From Paludibacter jiangxiensis (GTDB lineage: Bacteria; Bacteroidota; Bacteroidia; Bacteroidales; Paludibacteraceae): a DNA stretch of 64,000 nucleotides. The notes beneath the pieces were generated by a model. It had not been told where the DNA came from. It saw nothing but the letters and a program-made list of their open reading frames with translations, and ran no database searches. The stretch's first letter is position 1, and each line of letters begins with the position of its first letter. The stretch covers positions 372,001-436,000 of the forward strand of contig NZ_BDCR01000003.1 of NCBI RefSeq assembly GCF_001618385.1, read 5' to 3'. Shown in pieces: positions 46,826-55,361 of the stretch. Both the position numbers and the translations under genes were made by a program.

Positions 46826-47701
46826 CTAAACCGTTTTGTCCTGTACATCCAACTTTGTTTTAGGAGTAAAAGTTGTCGGAAGCGGCATGTCGTATACTTT
46901 GTTGCGGAGAAAATCTCCCAAAGCTTTGGCATCTTTGAATTGTTTTATTTCTTCAGCCGTTATCAGTTCACCTATCCCGATGCGCGGTCGTTGTCCTTTT
47001 TTATTGAATAGCTCATAAGGCATTCTCAAACTACGTATTCTCCAGTCAATCAGACCTAGAAAGTAAAAGAATATTGAGTTTTTATCATAAAAACGAATGG
47101 GAAGAACCGGTACTTTTGCAACCTGAATCAATTTCAGAATGCCCTCCTGCCATTGACGATCACGCACCCGAAGTGTTTTGCAACTAAACATTGAAACAGC
47201 TCCTGCGGGAAAACACCCTACGGGGTGTCCGTCTCTCAGGTGATGCAATGTTTCTCGCATACCATTAATTGCTGCCGCAGAAGGCGTTGTATTATGTCCG
47301 ATACGAGGTTGAACCGAGATAAAATTTTCATCCATTGCCTCAATCAATGTCAGTATCTGATTCACCATCACTTTGTAATCGGGGCGAATACCTGCCATCA
47401 AATGAATGAGCATAATACCATCCAATCCTCCGTAGGGATGATTAGAGACAGTAATAAAAGGACCTTCAGGCAGGTGCCGGAGGCGTTCGGCATTACCCAC
47501 CCGGTAATCGACACCAAAATCTTTCAAAAGGCCTTCTGCAAAAGCGGCTCCCGTATGATCACATGACCGCCCGTAAGCCCAATTGATCCGGTCTATTGCA
47601 AGAAGATGTAGTACAACTTTACCCAGCCAACGTCCTAACCGGCCTCTGAAAAACAGAGATTTCTTCGCTAAAAATTCAACATCGATCACTGTCCGCTTCA
47701 T
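46826..47701 (-). CDS. Lysophospholipid acyltransferase-like protein
   Basis: 291 residues from ATG at 47701. The PlsC-type HX4D-like site reads SNHPYGGLDG (about 90-99: His, then Asp spaced by four), and further motifs are FPAGAVS (about 170, in place of FPEG) and VPVLPIRFYDKNS. It probably acylates a glycerolipid or an ornithine/hemolysin-like lipid at the inner membrane. It is the last gene of a tight three-gene run (7 and 8 nt gaps) with a flippase-like protein and a CDP-alcohol transferase, so lipid synthesis is the likely role. Confidence 0.85.
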   Translation of the reverse strand: MKRTVIDVEFLAKKSLFFRGRLGRWLGKVVLHLLAIDRINWAYGRSCDHTGAAFAEGLLKDFGVDYRVGNAERLRHLPEGPFITVSNHPYGGLDGIMLIHLMAGIRPDYKVMVNQILTLIEAMDENFISVQPRIGHNTTPSAAAINGMRETLHHLRDGHPVGCFPAGAVSMFSCKTLRVRDRQWQEGILKLIQVAKVPVLPIRFYDKNSIFFYFLGLIDWRIRSLRMPYELFNKKGQRPRIGIGELITAEEIKQFKDAKALGDFLRNKVYDMPLPTTFTPKTKLDVQDKTV

Positions 47702-47708
47702 ACGCAAG

Positions 47709-48770
47709 CTATGGCACCATCTTTTGTGGAGTTTCTACATATTCTGATTGTTCGGTTTTAACCGCCAGATAATTGGTTCTCATCTTGACCTTCATTAATA
47801 ATATTCCCACGCCCATCCAGAACAATTCCCTGACACGGGTTACCAGACTCACGTAAATACCAAGACCGGCAGGCAAAGAAAGTGCCCTGAGCGCCAATGC
47901 AAATCCGCCTTCGCGGGTTCCAATCTGCATCGGAGAGAAGAACAATATATTAGTAAAGAGGCTCATAAACGAGTAAACCACCACCGACTCCACGAGACTT
48001 ACATCCACATTAACCGGCTTTAAAATTACATATACCTCAAGGCAATTCATTATACGGGCAATTACCTCCAGACTAAGTGCCGTAAAAAATGCTTTCCGGC
48101 GGGCTCCATAAAGATAAGATATCTGGGTATCTATTTTCGAAAGCTGATTCTGGTATTTATCCTTAAATGGCTCTACCCATTTTTTCAGCAAGGGTAAACG
48201 TGCAAAGAAATTGAATGCTTTTACAGCCATTCCCCTCCGGTAACCTCTCCATAAAAGTGTCAGTAAAATGACGAATGACACAAACGAAGCAAGCAAAACA
48301 ATACTCAGCGAAAGTTTCATCGGAAGAAACAAGGCAGCCACTACGATAGATAACGCCCAGAAAATGCAATGTGCCGAGATGTGGGTCATGGTGTACAACA
48401 GCACCGACGAAGTCGCTTTTTCCACACCCAGCATTGGCTTGAACTCCATGATCTTATAAGGATCTCCGCCGACAAATCCTAATGGAGTGGCAGCTTTGAG
48501 GGCAAAACCGCTCAACGTAATTTTGAAAACATGAAGAAAAGGTACAATACGATGCTCCGGCGCATCATCACGAATAATGGTATTAAAGGCCATAGTATTA
48601 ATGAGATAGATCGGAAGCCACATGCCGATAATGGCAATAAACCACCATCCGGTCTTTTGCACGTGTGCCACGATGGTATCCCAACCGATACACCAGGCAA
48701 TCACCACCATAGCTACCAAGCCTAAAGCGAAGAATAGATTTCGTCCGAGATTTGTGCTGATTTTTCCCAT
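47709..48770 (-). CDS. LPG-synthase-TM/UPF0104 flippase-like membrane protein
   Basis: 353 residues, about eight membrane segments, with PLGFVGGDPYKIMEFK (about 118-133) and SPMQIGTREGGFALALRAL, the two conserved stretches of the lysylphosphatidylglycerol-synthase membrane domain family. It lacks the soluble aminoacyl-transfer domain of MprF, so it is the flippase-like part alone. It may move a lipid head group or glycolipid across the inner membrane. Its gene starts 8 nt after the CDP-alcohol transferase. Confidence 0.85.
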   Translation of the reverse strand: MGKISTNLGRNLFFALGLVAMVVIAWCIGWDTIVAHVQKTGWWFIAIIGMWLPIYLINTMAFNTIIRDDAPEHRIVPFLHVFKITLSGFALKAATPLGFVGGDPYKIMEFKPMLGVEKATSSVLLYTMTHISAHCIFWALSIVVAALFLPMKLSLSIVLLASFVSFVILLTLLWRGYRRGMAVKAFNFFARLPLLKKWVEPFKDKYQNQLSKIDTQISYLYGARRKAFFTALSLEVIARIMNCLEVYVILKPVNVDVSLVESVVVYSFMSLFTNILFFSPMQIGTREGGFALALRALSLPAGLGIYVSLVTRVRELFWMGVGILLMKVKMRTNYLAVKTEQSEYVETPQKMVP

Positions 48771-48778
48771 GCAAAACG

Positions 48779-49714
48779 TTAGAGTTGGTTTAAACTACGG
48801 CACATTTTCTCATGGCGATTGATTGCAAAACCCAACAAAGGATTGAGGATAACAATTTCGCATACAAAATAAAACCATTCAACATCAAGCAGTAAAGTAA
48901 CAAGCATAACAAAACTTCTTGCATTGAAAGTAAAACAATCCAGTAAAGGCATCATTTTCAGGCTTTCGGAACGAAATTCCTCAATTTTTTCTTCAGGAAA
49001 TCCGTTTGGATATGTTTCGTGTAAACGTTTAATGTAGCGATGTAATTCAGGCGTTCTGCGCTCCTGATTCAACGTGTAGATATGATACAACTTCAGGAAG
49101 AATTTTTCAACAGGTTCCTTTTTCCAACTGAGCGACTGAAAATGTTTTTTGACTGAATCGGCATCCTCAAACTCACTGTTTTTTCCACCTTTCAGAAAAT
49201 GGAGATGCAATGTTTTGTAGTAATCTATCATTGCAGCCTGGTTGAAGTGAGAATATGCCGAGACAAGAGCAATCAGAAAAACCCACCATCCCCATTCGTA
49301 GCCATAAGCAGACAAAATGCGGTCATTTCCATGCATAAGACGCAGGCAAATAGTGGTATAGAATGTCAGAAACCAGATATCTCCGCAAAAGCCATCCAAT
49401 ATTCTGCCAATTTTAGATTTAATACCGGTAATACGAGCCAACTGCCCGTCGACACAGTCCAAAATATTGGCAAACACTAAAAAAGCAAAGCCGAGCAGGT
49501 TAATTGCTAGGCTATCATCCGGGTAAAACAGAATACAACCAATCATTCCAACAAAAATGGAAATGATGGTAATCATATTCGGAGTAACAGGAGTTGATTT
49601 GAGGAGTAAAGCTATCTGAAAACCGATAGGACGATAAAAAACTCTGTCGAGCCAATTTTCCGTATCCCACGATTTTAAAGAGTCTTTGAAGGTAACCGAT
49701 GATTTTGTGTCCAT
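48779..49714 (-). CDS. CDP-alcohol phosphatidyltransferase-family enzyme
   Basis: 311 residues from ATG at 49714. Membrane protein with the signature DGQLAR-x8-G-x3-D (DCVDGQLARITGIK...IGRILDGFCGD, about 95-121). The final Asp follows after four residues (DGFCGD) rather than the textbook three. A soluble insert (about 190-255; rich in charged residues) separates the membrane parts. Such enzymes transfer a phosphoalcohol from or to a CDP-linked partner, making phospholipids. The neighbours (cytidylyltransferase, SDR, flippase-like, acyltransferase) support this. Confidence 0.88.
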   Translation of the reverse strand: MDTKSSVTFKDSLKSWDTENWLDRVFYRPIGFQIALLLKSTPVTPNMITIISIFVGMIGCILFYPDDSLAINLLGFAFLVFANILDCVDGQLARITGIKSKIGRILDGFCGDIWFLTFYTTICLRLMHGNDRILSAYGYEWGWWVFLIALVSAYSHFNQAAMIDYYKTLHLHFLKGGKNSEFEDADSVKKHFQSLSWKKEPVEKFFLKLYHIYTLNQERRTPELHRYIKRLHETYPNGFPEEKIEEFRSESLKMMPLLDCFTFNARSFVMLVTLLLDVEWFYFVCEIVILNPLLGFAINRHEKMCRSLNQL

Positions 49715-49770
49715 TGCGTACTTTATTTGTAACGATACTTTCCTGCAAATTAACAAGTAAATATCTGCTG

Positions 49771-49778
49771 CAAATTTA
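49771..49778 (-). promoter_or_regulatory. -7 element for the CDP-alcohol transferase operon
   Basis: TAAATTTG on the minus strand matches TAnnTTTG, about 57 nt before the start codon. The -33 is weak. It would let the three lipid genes be expressed apart from the upstream SDR pair. Confidence 0.45.
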
Positions 49779-49861
49779 GAAAAAAAAAAGAATATGCAGG
49801 TTTAATAAGCCCACATAAGTTTTAAGATATATTAAGCCAGTCGATTAGCACACAAAGCCGG

Positions 49862-50593
49862 CTACTTATAACTGTATCCGCCATCGCAAACAACGACCTC
49901 TCCGTTCATATATTGGTTATTGATAAGCAGCCAATACACGTCCGTTAATTCCTCCGGAGTACAGAAACGCCCCATCGCCAGTTTGCGGTTAATATTGTCT
50001 CGAATTTCGACCGGTTTTGTTTTTTGCCATTCGGTATCCACAAATCCAGGAGCCACAGCATTAACCCGTATACGTTTACCTGCAAAAAATTTCACCAGAT
50101 TCTTCACCAACGCATGAACCGAAGCTTTAGTGACGCCGTACGCCAACGAAACAGAATGTGGATGAATAGCCATCAACGAACCGGTAAACACAACGCAACC
50201 ACCTTCCTCAAAAGAGGAATAAAGCTTTTGCATCAAAAAAACAGGAAAATGGACATTGGCCGTGAAAACCTTTAGCCAGTTTTCGGGTTCAATTTGCAGA
50301 AAGTCGCTTCTGTCTGTCATTCCGGCGTTAAATACGACGCAACTAAGCGAAATTTGCTGTTCCGCTAAGAAATGGCTTATTGTATCAATCGAACTGAGAT
50401 CGGAAATGTCGGCTTTCAACAACATCACTTTTGATGGGAAACGTTGTTCGAACTCGTTCCAAACCAGAGAAGCTGTTGTTTCATCGGATGAATAGGTCAT
50501 CACAACCGACATGCCTTCTTTCAGGAGTCGTTCACAAACTGCCCTCCCGATTCCTTTGGTTGCCCCGGTTACCAGAGCTGTCTTACTCTTCAT
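49862..50593 (-). CDS. Short-chain dehydrogenase/reductase
   Basis: 243 residues. Cofactor motif TGATKGIGRA at about 9-18, VVFNAGMTD for the structural NAG, the catalytic Ser/Tyr/Lys region with AYGVTKASV (about 155-163), and a C-terminal GGYSYK. The FabG-like type uses NAD(P)H. It overlaps the cytidylyltransferase gene by 11 bp, so the two are translated together; this suggests reduction of a sugar or ketone that is then activated with CTP. Confidence 0.92.
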   Translation of the reverse strand: MKSKTALVTGATKGIGRAVCERLLKEGMSVVMTYSSDETTASLVWNEFEQRFPSKVMLLKADISDLSSIDTISHFLAEQQISLSCVVFNAGMTDRSDFLQIEPENWLKVFTANVHFPVFLMQKLYSSFEEGGCVVFTGSLMAIHPHSVSLAYGVTKASVHALVKNLVKFFAGKRIRVNAVAPGFVDTEWQKTKPVEIRDNINRKLAMGRFCTPEELTDVYWLLINNQYMNGEVVVCDGGYSYK

Positions 50594-51047
50594 CCTGCTT
50601 TACAAAAGTTGGCTTTGCCTTACGCTGAGCGTGTAGCTGCTGGTCGTATGATTCATAAATAGTTTTCTTCAGCGATGAGGACGAAACACCGTCGCCATAA
50701 GGGAAATAGAACACATCTACTCCCAGATCCTTCAGGTAATCATATTTACCGAACCAGTCATCACCCACAACGAAAGCGTCAATATTCAGTTTCTTTACAA
50801 TCTCGGTATGATCGAGCGTATGCTGGGGAATCACAAGATCCGGAGCCTTGAGTGCTTCAATAATCAACATCCGTTCGTTGAAAGGAATGATCGGAGCAGC
50901 CTTATACGACTTAACCAATTCGTCGGTACTCACACCAACAATCAGAATATCTCCCAACCCTCTGGCATAGTTAATCATTTTCAGGTGATTGGAGTGGAAC
51001 ATATCGAAAGTTCCGGATGTGTAAACGATGGTTTTTTTATTGAACAT
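50583..51047 (-). CDS. Cytidylyltransferase-like protein (glycerol-3-phosphate cytidylyltransferase family)
   Basis: 154 residues. Nucleotidyltransferase fold: TSGTFDMFHSNHLKMI (about 10-25) holds the HxGH-type site, here HSNH with Asn in place of Gly; the second motif is GVSSSSLKKTI (about 120-130), in place of ISTT. It would join CMP to a phosphoalcohol to give a CDP-alcohol. Start ATG at 51047. Its product could feed the CDP-alcohol transferase two genes on. A link to glycerol-3-phosphate itself is not proven. Confidence 0.85.
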   Translation of the reverse strand: MFNKKTIVYTSGTFDMFHSNHLKMINYARGLGDILIVGVSTDELVKSYKAAPIIPFNERMLIIEALKAPDLVIPQHTLDHTEIVKKLNIDAFVVGDDWFGKYDYLKDLGVDVFYFPYGDGVSSSSLKKTIYESYDQQLHAQRKAKPTFVKQDEE

Positions 51048-51140
51048 GATAAAATCTTAGTAAAAACAGAATATAATTGTGATAAAAAAGAGCTAACTTG
51101 CAACGTTTTTACGGTTGAATCACTCTTTTTCCTGAATATG

Positions 51141-51148
51141 CAAAGGTA
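51141..51148 (-). promoter_or_regulatory. -7 element for the cytidylyltransferase-SDR pair
   Basis: TACCTTTG on the minus strand matches TAnnTTTG, giving a 5' UTR of about 85 nt. No clear -33 TTTG at the standard spacing. Confidence 0.5.
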
Positions 51149-51284
51149 TTTATTTATTTGAGTCTACCTGACTTTTTTACACATTTTTTCTTTGCTTTCG
51201 TATGGAAAAATCCCTTTCTCTTTCCAACCTGACAATGAATTTACATCAAATTAGTCTTATAAAACTTTATAAACGTTCACGTCC

Positions 51285-52808
51285 ATGAATACATTTCTCG
51301 ACTCTGATCTGGAACTACTCAAAACCAAAGGAATTTCAGTTGAAACCTGTACTGAACAATTGAACCGTTTCGCTGCCGGATTTCCTTTCCTGCAAATAGA
51401 AAAAGCAGCCGCCATCAATGACGGAATTTTAAAAATTGAAACTTCTCATATCGATCATTATATCCAGTTCTGGACTGATTTTCTTGCCGAAAAGAAGAAA
51501 ATTGTAAAGTTTGTTCCGGCCTCGGGAGCTGCAAGTCGCATGTTCAAAAACCTGTTTGAATTTATCGACGGAGAATCTGACACTCCCGCATCTGATTTTG
51601 AAAAGAAGTTTTTCTCCGAAATTGAATATTTCGCTTTTTATGAAGCACTGAACACAATCTGTTTTCATAACGAAGGCCGCACCATACCTCAACTTATCGA
51701 GGCAGGAGAATACAAAACCATCGTGCGCAACCTGCTTGAAGAAAAAGGACTGAATTATCAAAATCTACCGAAAGGATTATTGCTTTTTCACCGTTATCCC
51801 GATGAAGTACGCACTCCGGTTCAGGAGCATCTGGCAGAAGGCGCCGCCTATGCCGCCAACAACGAAGGTGAAGTCAACATTCATTTCACGGTTTCTACCG
51901 AGCACCGCAAACTGTTCGAACAGCATGTAAAAGAAAAGCTGGCAATCCTTGCTACAAAGAACAACCTTCATTATCACGTCTCTTTTTCGGAACAAAAACC
52001 TTCGACCGACACACTGGCCGCCGATGCAGACAACCAACCGTTCCGCGAAGATGGCAAACTGCTGTTCCGTCCGGGTGGGCACGGAGCCTTGATCGAAAAC
52101 CTGAACGACATTAATGCCGACGTGGTTTTCATCAAAAATATTGACAATGTCACTACCGATAAATTGAAAAAACCGACCATTACCTACAAACGTCTGTTGG
52201 CCGGCATACTTGTGCAAACCCAAAAACAGATTTTCGGTTTCCTTCACGAACTGGACAATAAAGAGATTTCGGATGCAAAACTGGAAGTTATCAAACAATT
52301 CTGCGCGTCCCGCCTTTCCATCCACAATCCGGCTATTGCAGGCTACAGCCGCGAAGAGCTGATTCAATATCTGCACAACAAACTGAACCGTCCGTTGCGG
52401 GTGTGCGGCATGGTAAAAAATGAAGGCGAACCCGGCGGCGGCCCATACATTGCGGTTAACACGGATGGGACGGCTTCTCCTCAAATCCTCGAAAGTTCTC
52501 AAATCGACACCTCCGATCCCGAAAAGGTAGAGCTGATGAAAAAAGCGACACACTTCAACCCGGTTGATCTGGTTTGTGCCATTAAAGATTACAATGGAAA
52601 GAAGTTCGACTTGCCAAAATATGTAGATAAAAACACCGGCTTTATCTCTTCCAAATCCAAAAGCGGCAAAGAGCTGAAAGCTCTTGAATTGCCCGGCCTC
52701 TGGAACGGTGCCATGAGCGACTGGAACACCATTTTTGTGGACACTCCGGTAGAGACTTTCAGCCCGGTAAAAACAGTGAATGATTTATTGAGACCGGAAC
52801 ACCAGTAA
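51285..52808 (+). CDS. DUF4301 protein, nucleotidyltransferase-like
   Basis: 507 residues, soluble. The stretch KFVPASGAASRMFKNL (about 75-90) looks like the nucleotide-binding loop of UDP-sugar pyrophosphorylase-type enzymes (GxxxR), and LLFRPGGHGALIENLN plus VVFIKNIDNV (about 261-290) fit the rest of that fold. The family is Bacteroidetes-centred and lacks a proven activity. The last residues (KTVNDLLRPEHQ) recur in a short remnant at 53294-53335. Confidence 0.85.
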   Translation: MNTFLDSDLELLKTKGISVETCTEQLNRFAAGFPFLQIEKAAAINDGILKIETSHIDHYIQFWTDFLAEKKKIVKFVPASGAASRMFKNLFEFIDGESDTPASDFEKKFFSEIEYFAFYEALNTICFHNEGRTIPQLIEAGEYKTIVRNLLEEKGLNYQNLPKGLLLFHRYPDEVRTPVQEHLAEGAAYAANNEGEVNIHFTVSTEHRKLFEQHVKEKLAILATKNNLHYHVSFSEQKPSTDTLAADADNQPFREDGKLLFRPGGHGALIENLNDINADVVFIKNIDNVTTDKLKKPTITYKRLLAGILVQTQKQIFGFLHELDNKEISDAKLEVIKQFCASRLSIHNPAIAGYSREELIQYLHNKLNRPLRVCGMVKNEGEPGGGPYIAVNTDGTASPQILESSQIDTSDPEKVELMKKATHFNPVDLVCAIKDYNGKKFDLPKYVDKNTGFISSKSKSGKELKALELPGLWNGAMSDWNTIFVDTPVETFSPVKTVNDLLRPEHQ

Positions 52809-52821
52809 CATATTTTTCAAC

Positions 52822-52909
52822 GCAAAGAGGCCAAGACTCAGAAAATTAATAACATACTAAGATTATTATCTATTACGATTCTAAGCATAGCTATAAATTA
52901 ATCTTTGCG
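52822..52909. repeat. Degenerate GCAAAG-type inverted repeat
   Basis: CGCAAAGA (52822-52829) and TCTTTGCG (52902-52909) are complementary and lie in longer degenerate GCAAAG-rich strings. Similar intergenic repeats are common in many genomes. Could be chance given the short arms. Confidence 0.3.
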
Positions 52910-52942
52910 CCTTCGTGACTTTGTATTAAAAGATCAATGCCT

Positions 52943-53086
52943 ATGTCCAAAACAATTTGTAAGACCACCGACAAAGCAAAGCTTGAAGAAAAACAAGCAG
53001 AAGAAAACTATCAGTGCAAGCGCTGCGGAGAGAAAGCCTCCAAAGAAAAATACGTTTGCAAGCCCGAGAAGATTGCAGACAAGTAA
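52943..53086 (+). CDS. Small zinc-ribbon-like protein (47 residues)
   Basis: ATG at 52943 (or 52937, two residues longer) to TAA at 53084-53086. The sequence starts MSKTICKTTDKAKLEEKQAEE, then YQCKRCGEKASKEKYVCKPEK, with a CxxC pair and a Cys 11 residues on. Together with the N-terminal Cys it could hold one zinc. Very Lys/Glu-rich and soluble. A strong terminator follows 12 nt after the stop codon. Similar short proteins occur in Bacteroidetes, from memory. Function unknown. Confidence 0.75.
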   Translation: MSKTICKTTDKAKLEEKQAEENYQCKRCGEKASKEKYVCKPEKIADK

Positions 53087-53098
53087 TAAATTATGTCA

Positions 53099-53136
53099 GC
53101 CTCCATCTGAACCATTCAGCTGGAGGCGTTTTTTTT
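53099..53136 (+). terminator. Terminator of the small zinc-ribbon gene
   Basis: GCCTCCATCTGAA / TTCAGCTGGAGGC (53099-53111 with 53115-53127), one mismatch, 3-nt loop, then eight T. Confidence 0.88.
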
Positions 53137-53293
53137 ACAAATGAATATCTGAATCTCATAGCATTGGTTCAACCTCCATTTTTCCTCACTTGTTCCAGGT
53201 TTGCCCGTTGTTTAGTTCCTGTTTAGGCGATAGCCGTAACCTGGACCGGAACCGAAGATCGGCGAAGCTAATCTGAAATACTTGCGCCATCAG

Positions 53294-53335
53294 TTGAAAA
53301 CCATAAATGATTTGCTCAGACCGGGACACCGGTAA
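53294..53335 (+). pseudogene. Remnant duplicating the 3' end of the DUF4301 gene
   Basis: Translates as LKTINDLLRPGHR followed by TAA, against VKTVNDLLRPEHQ at the end of the intact DUF4301 gene 0.5 kb upstream. The upstream sequence in this frame does not match the rest of the gene. Most likely a relic of a tandem duplication that has decayed. Confidence 0.55.
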
Positions 53336-53340
53336 ATAAA

Positions 53341-53384
53341 AAATTAAGCCCCGAAAGTTGTTGAAACCTTCAGGGCTTAATTTT
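53341..53384. terminator. Terminator of the GH20 gene
   Basis: AAATTAAGCCC / GGGCTTAATTT arms with an imperfect inner stem; the minus-strand copy ends in a T-run. The arm reaches the stop codon of the GH20 gene. Confidence 0.75.
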
Positions 53385-55009
53385 TATTCTTCTTCGCTCA
53401 AATAGTTGCAATATTTGGCATCCCACAACTGATACCGAAGAAACTGTTCCTCCATTTTGGTTTTGAAACGGTTCCAGTCCCGCACCAATTTATTACTCCA
53501 GTAAACTTCTGCAATTGCCGACATACGTGGAAAAATACCATATTCCACCTCCTTGTCATCGGCAAAGTATTCTGTCCACAAACAGCCTTGCCCGCCCAGA
53601 ATATTGGCTGCAACCGATGGAGCAATCGAATCGGGAACCGGTTCGAAATTATATACCTTCGATGCTGTTACCAACCAATCTTTATGCGCCAAACGCTCCT
53701 CGCCTTTCCTCTGTTGAACATTGAAGTAACTATTCCGGTAAGGCGTCATGATTACGTTATGTCCCAAGTTGGCAGCTTTTATTCCGTTGGTTGCATTGCG
53801 CCAGCTCATCACGGTTATTCCATCTGCCAGTTTGCCATCATCGAGCATATCATCCCAACCAATGGGGGTACGACCGTGCTTGCGAATCACCGCACTGACC
53901 TGCTCTACAAAATAGCGCTGTAACCCCTTTTCATCCCTGAGATTATGTTTTTCTATAAATTCCTGCACAACAGGCGATAATTTCCACCATTTGTGCGAAC
54001 ACTCGTCGGCTCCAATATGAATATAGGGCGATGGAAAAATTTGCATCAACTCTTCATATACATTTTTCAGAAAAACAAATAGTTCGTCAGAAGGAGCCAG
54101 CACATTATTCACCTTATTGAAAATACCCCAGGTGGTAGCCGTTTTCGGATGCAGAGCCGTGTCGGTTGCAAACTGCGGAAATGAAGCCAACACCGCCAAC
54201 GAATGGCCGGGAATATCAATTTCAGGAACCACAGTAATGTATCGCTTGGCAGCATACCGCACAATCTCTTTCATCTCTTTCTGTGTGTAATATCCACCAT
54301 AACGGGTAGAATCGAAACCGGTACCGGGATAAAGGCCGATAATGGTACCCTCACGCCACGATCCGATGCTATTCAATTGAGGATATTTTTTACTTTCAAG
54401 TCGCCATCCCTGATCGTCGGTTAGATGAATATGAAAATAGTTCATCTTGTGCAGCGCGATAAAATCGATGTATCGTTTAATAAAACTCACCGGAAACATA
54501 TGCCGCACTACATCCAGATGCATTCCACGGTACGAAAACCGCGGTTTGTCGGTAATGGATACCGAGGCTATCTGCAGCTTGTCACCTTTTGCAGGAGGCA
54601 ATAGTTGAATGAGACTCTGTATGGCATAAAAAAGTCCTTCGGAATTGGCACCCTGAAGCATCACTCCTGTAGGCGAACTTTCCAGGGTATACTGCCCGGG
54701 CACACTACCCGCCTGCTTTCTTACAGCCAAACGGATACTGTTTTGCAAATTGTTTTGTTTACTCACTATGGCAAGATCAAGCCCATAGTATTGTTTTAGA
54801 TATTGCGCCAGAAACTGCGCCGAGTTCATGGCCGCTTTTCCCGAAGCCACCAATTGAGTTTGCGCGTCAAGAGCAAATGTTCCTTCGCGCAGGGTTACGC
54901 GTTCGGGTTGGGGAATAATGGAAACAGCTGGTTGCTGTTGCGCATAGGTAAAAGCTGTCATCATCACGCTACTTAGCAAAAGGCCAAGCCTTATCTTTCG
55001 ATTCATCAT
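53384..55009 (-). CDS. Beta-N-acetylhexosaminidase, GH20
   Basis: 541 residues from ATG at 55009 (55006 equally possible). Signal peptide about 1-24 (...MMTAFTYAQ), an N-terminal GH20b domain (about 30-150) and the GH20 barrel. The catalytic Asp-Glu pair is in YIHIGADECSHKWW (about 332-333). Other GH20 hallmarks: YRGMHLDVVRHMFP, HLTDDQGWRLE and PEIDIPGHSLA. It removes terminal GlcNAc or GalNAc from glycans, N-glycans or chitooligosaccharides in the periplasm or outside. The 207 nt of open frame upstream is not conserved-looking and contains the promoter. Confidence 0.95.
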   Translation of the reverse strand: MMNRKIRLGLLLSSVMMTAFTYAQQQPAVSIIPQPERVTLREGTFALDAQTQLVASGKAAMNSAQFLAQYLKQYYGLDLAIVSKQNNLQNSIRLAVRKQAGSVPGQYTLESSPTGVMLQGANSEGLFYAIQSLIQLLPPAKGDKLQIASVSITDKPRFSYRGMHLDVVRHMFPVSFIKRYIDFIALHKMNYFHIHLTDDQGWRLESKKYPQLNSIGSWREGTIIGLYPGTGFDSTRYGGYYTQKEMKEIVRYAAKRYITVVPEIDIPGHSLAVLASFPQFATDTALHPKTATTWGIFNKVNNVLAPSDELFVFLKNVYEELMQIFPSPYIHIGADECSHKWWKLSPVVQEFIEKHNLRDEKGLQRYFVEQVSAVIRKHGRTPIGWDDMLDDGKLADGITVMSWRNATNGIKAANLGHNVIMTPYRNSYFNVQQRKGEERLAHKDWLVTASKVYNFEPVPDSIAPSVAANILGGQGCLWTEYFADDKEVEYGIFPRMSAIAEVYWSNKLVRDWNRFKTKMEEQFLRYQLWDAKYCNYLSEEE

Positions 55010-55091
55010 CACATAAATTAGTTTAGTTCCGTCACCGGGATCCGCAGAATTGCTATTCATCACATCCCAACTGATCGGAAAATGCATCGCG

Positions 55092-55123
55092 CAAATATAC
55101 GCAAATGAACATTCACCACCAAG
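55092..55123 (-). promoter_or_regulatory. Promoter of the GH20 gene
   Basis: On the minus strand CTTG (plus-strand 55120-55123), 20-nt spacer, TATATTTG (55092-55099). Gives a 5' UTR of about 75 nt. Confidence 0.65.
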
Positions 55124-55271
55124 AGACCACCTCCTATCTCCCGGATATCCAGCACCAACTTTGGATAGGCTCTTTACTGCTTGCGGATGACATTTTTTCA
55201 CTTCGGATAAGCACATGCATGCCTATAAGCAAAATAGCACCATATTTCACTTTTATTATACACACCTCCCA

Positions 55272-55303
55272 TTTGCCGCTATCAAAAAATTTCGTTAGCT
55301 TTG
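55272..55303 (+). promoter_or_regulatory. Promoter of the Fe-S scaffold/GGGtGRT operon
   Basis: TTTG at 55272-55275, a 20-nt spacer and TAGCTTTG at 55296-55303: a full consensus match and the best promoter in the window, in keeping with the strong codon bias of the two genes behind it. Confidence 0.85.
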
Positions 55304-55361
55304 CATATCAAATAGCTGTCAACTAAACACTTAATAATCAACATTTTAAATTTCAGAGGGT

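Larger units (their letters stand above)
55010..55361. other. Divergent promoter region of GH20 and the Fe-S/GGGtGRT operon
   Basis: 352 bases without a supportable gene (the minus-strand frame through it is an upstream extension of the GH20 ORF). Contains the two promoters listed next. Confidence 0.6.

Noticed and set aside
51777-52553. 258-codon open frame on - inside DUF4301
   Set aside because: Opposite a family-level match; no independent features.
55010-55216. 69-codon upstream extension of the GH20 gene
   Set aside because: It would bury the signal peptide, and a promoter sits within it.
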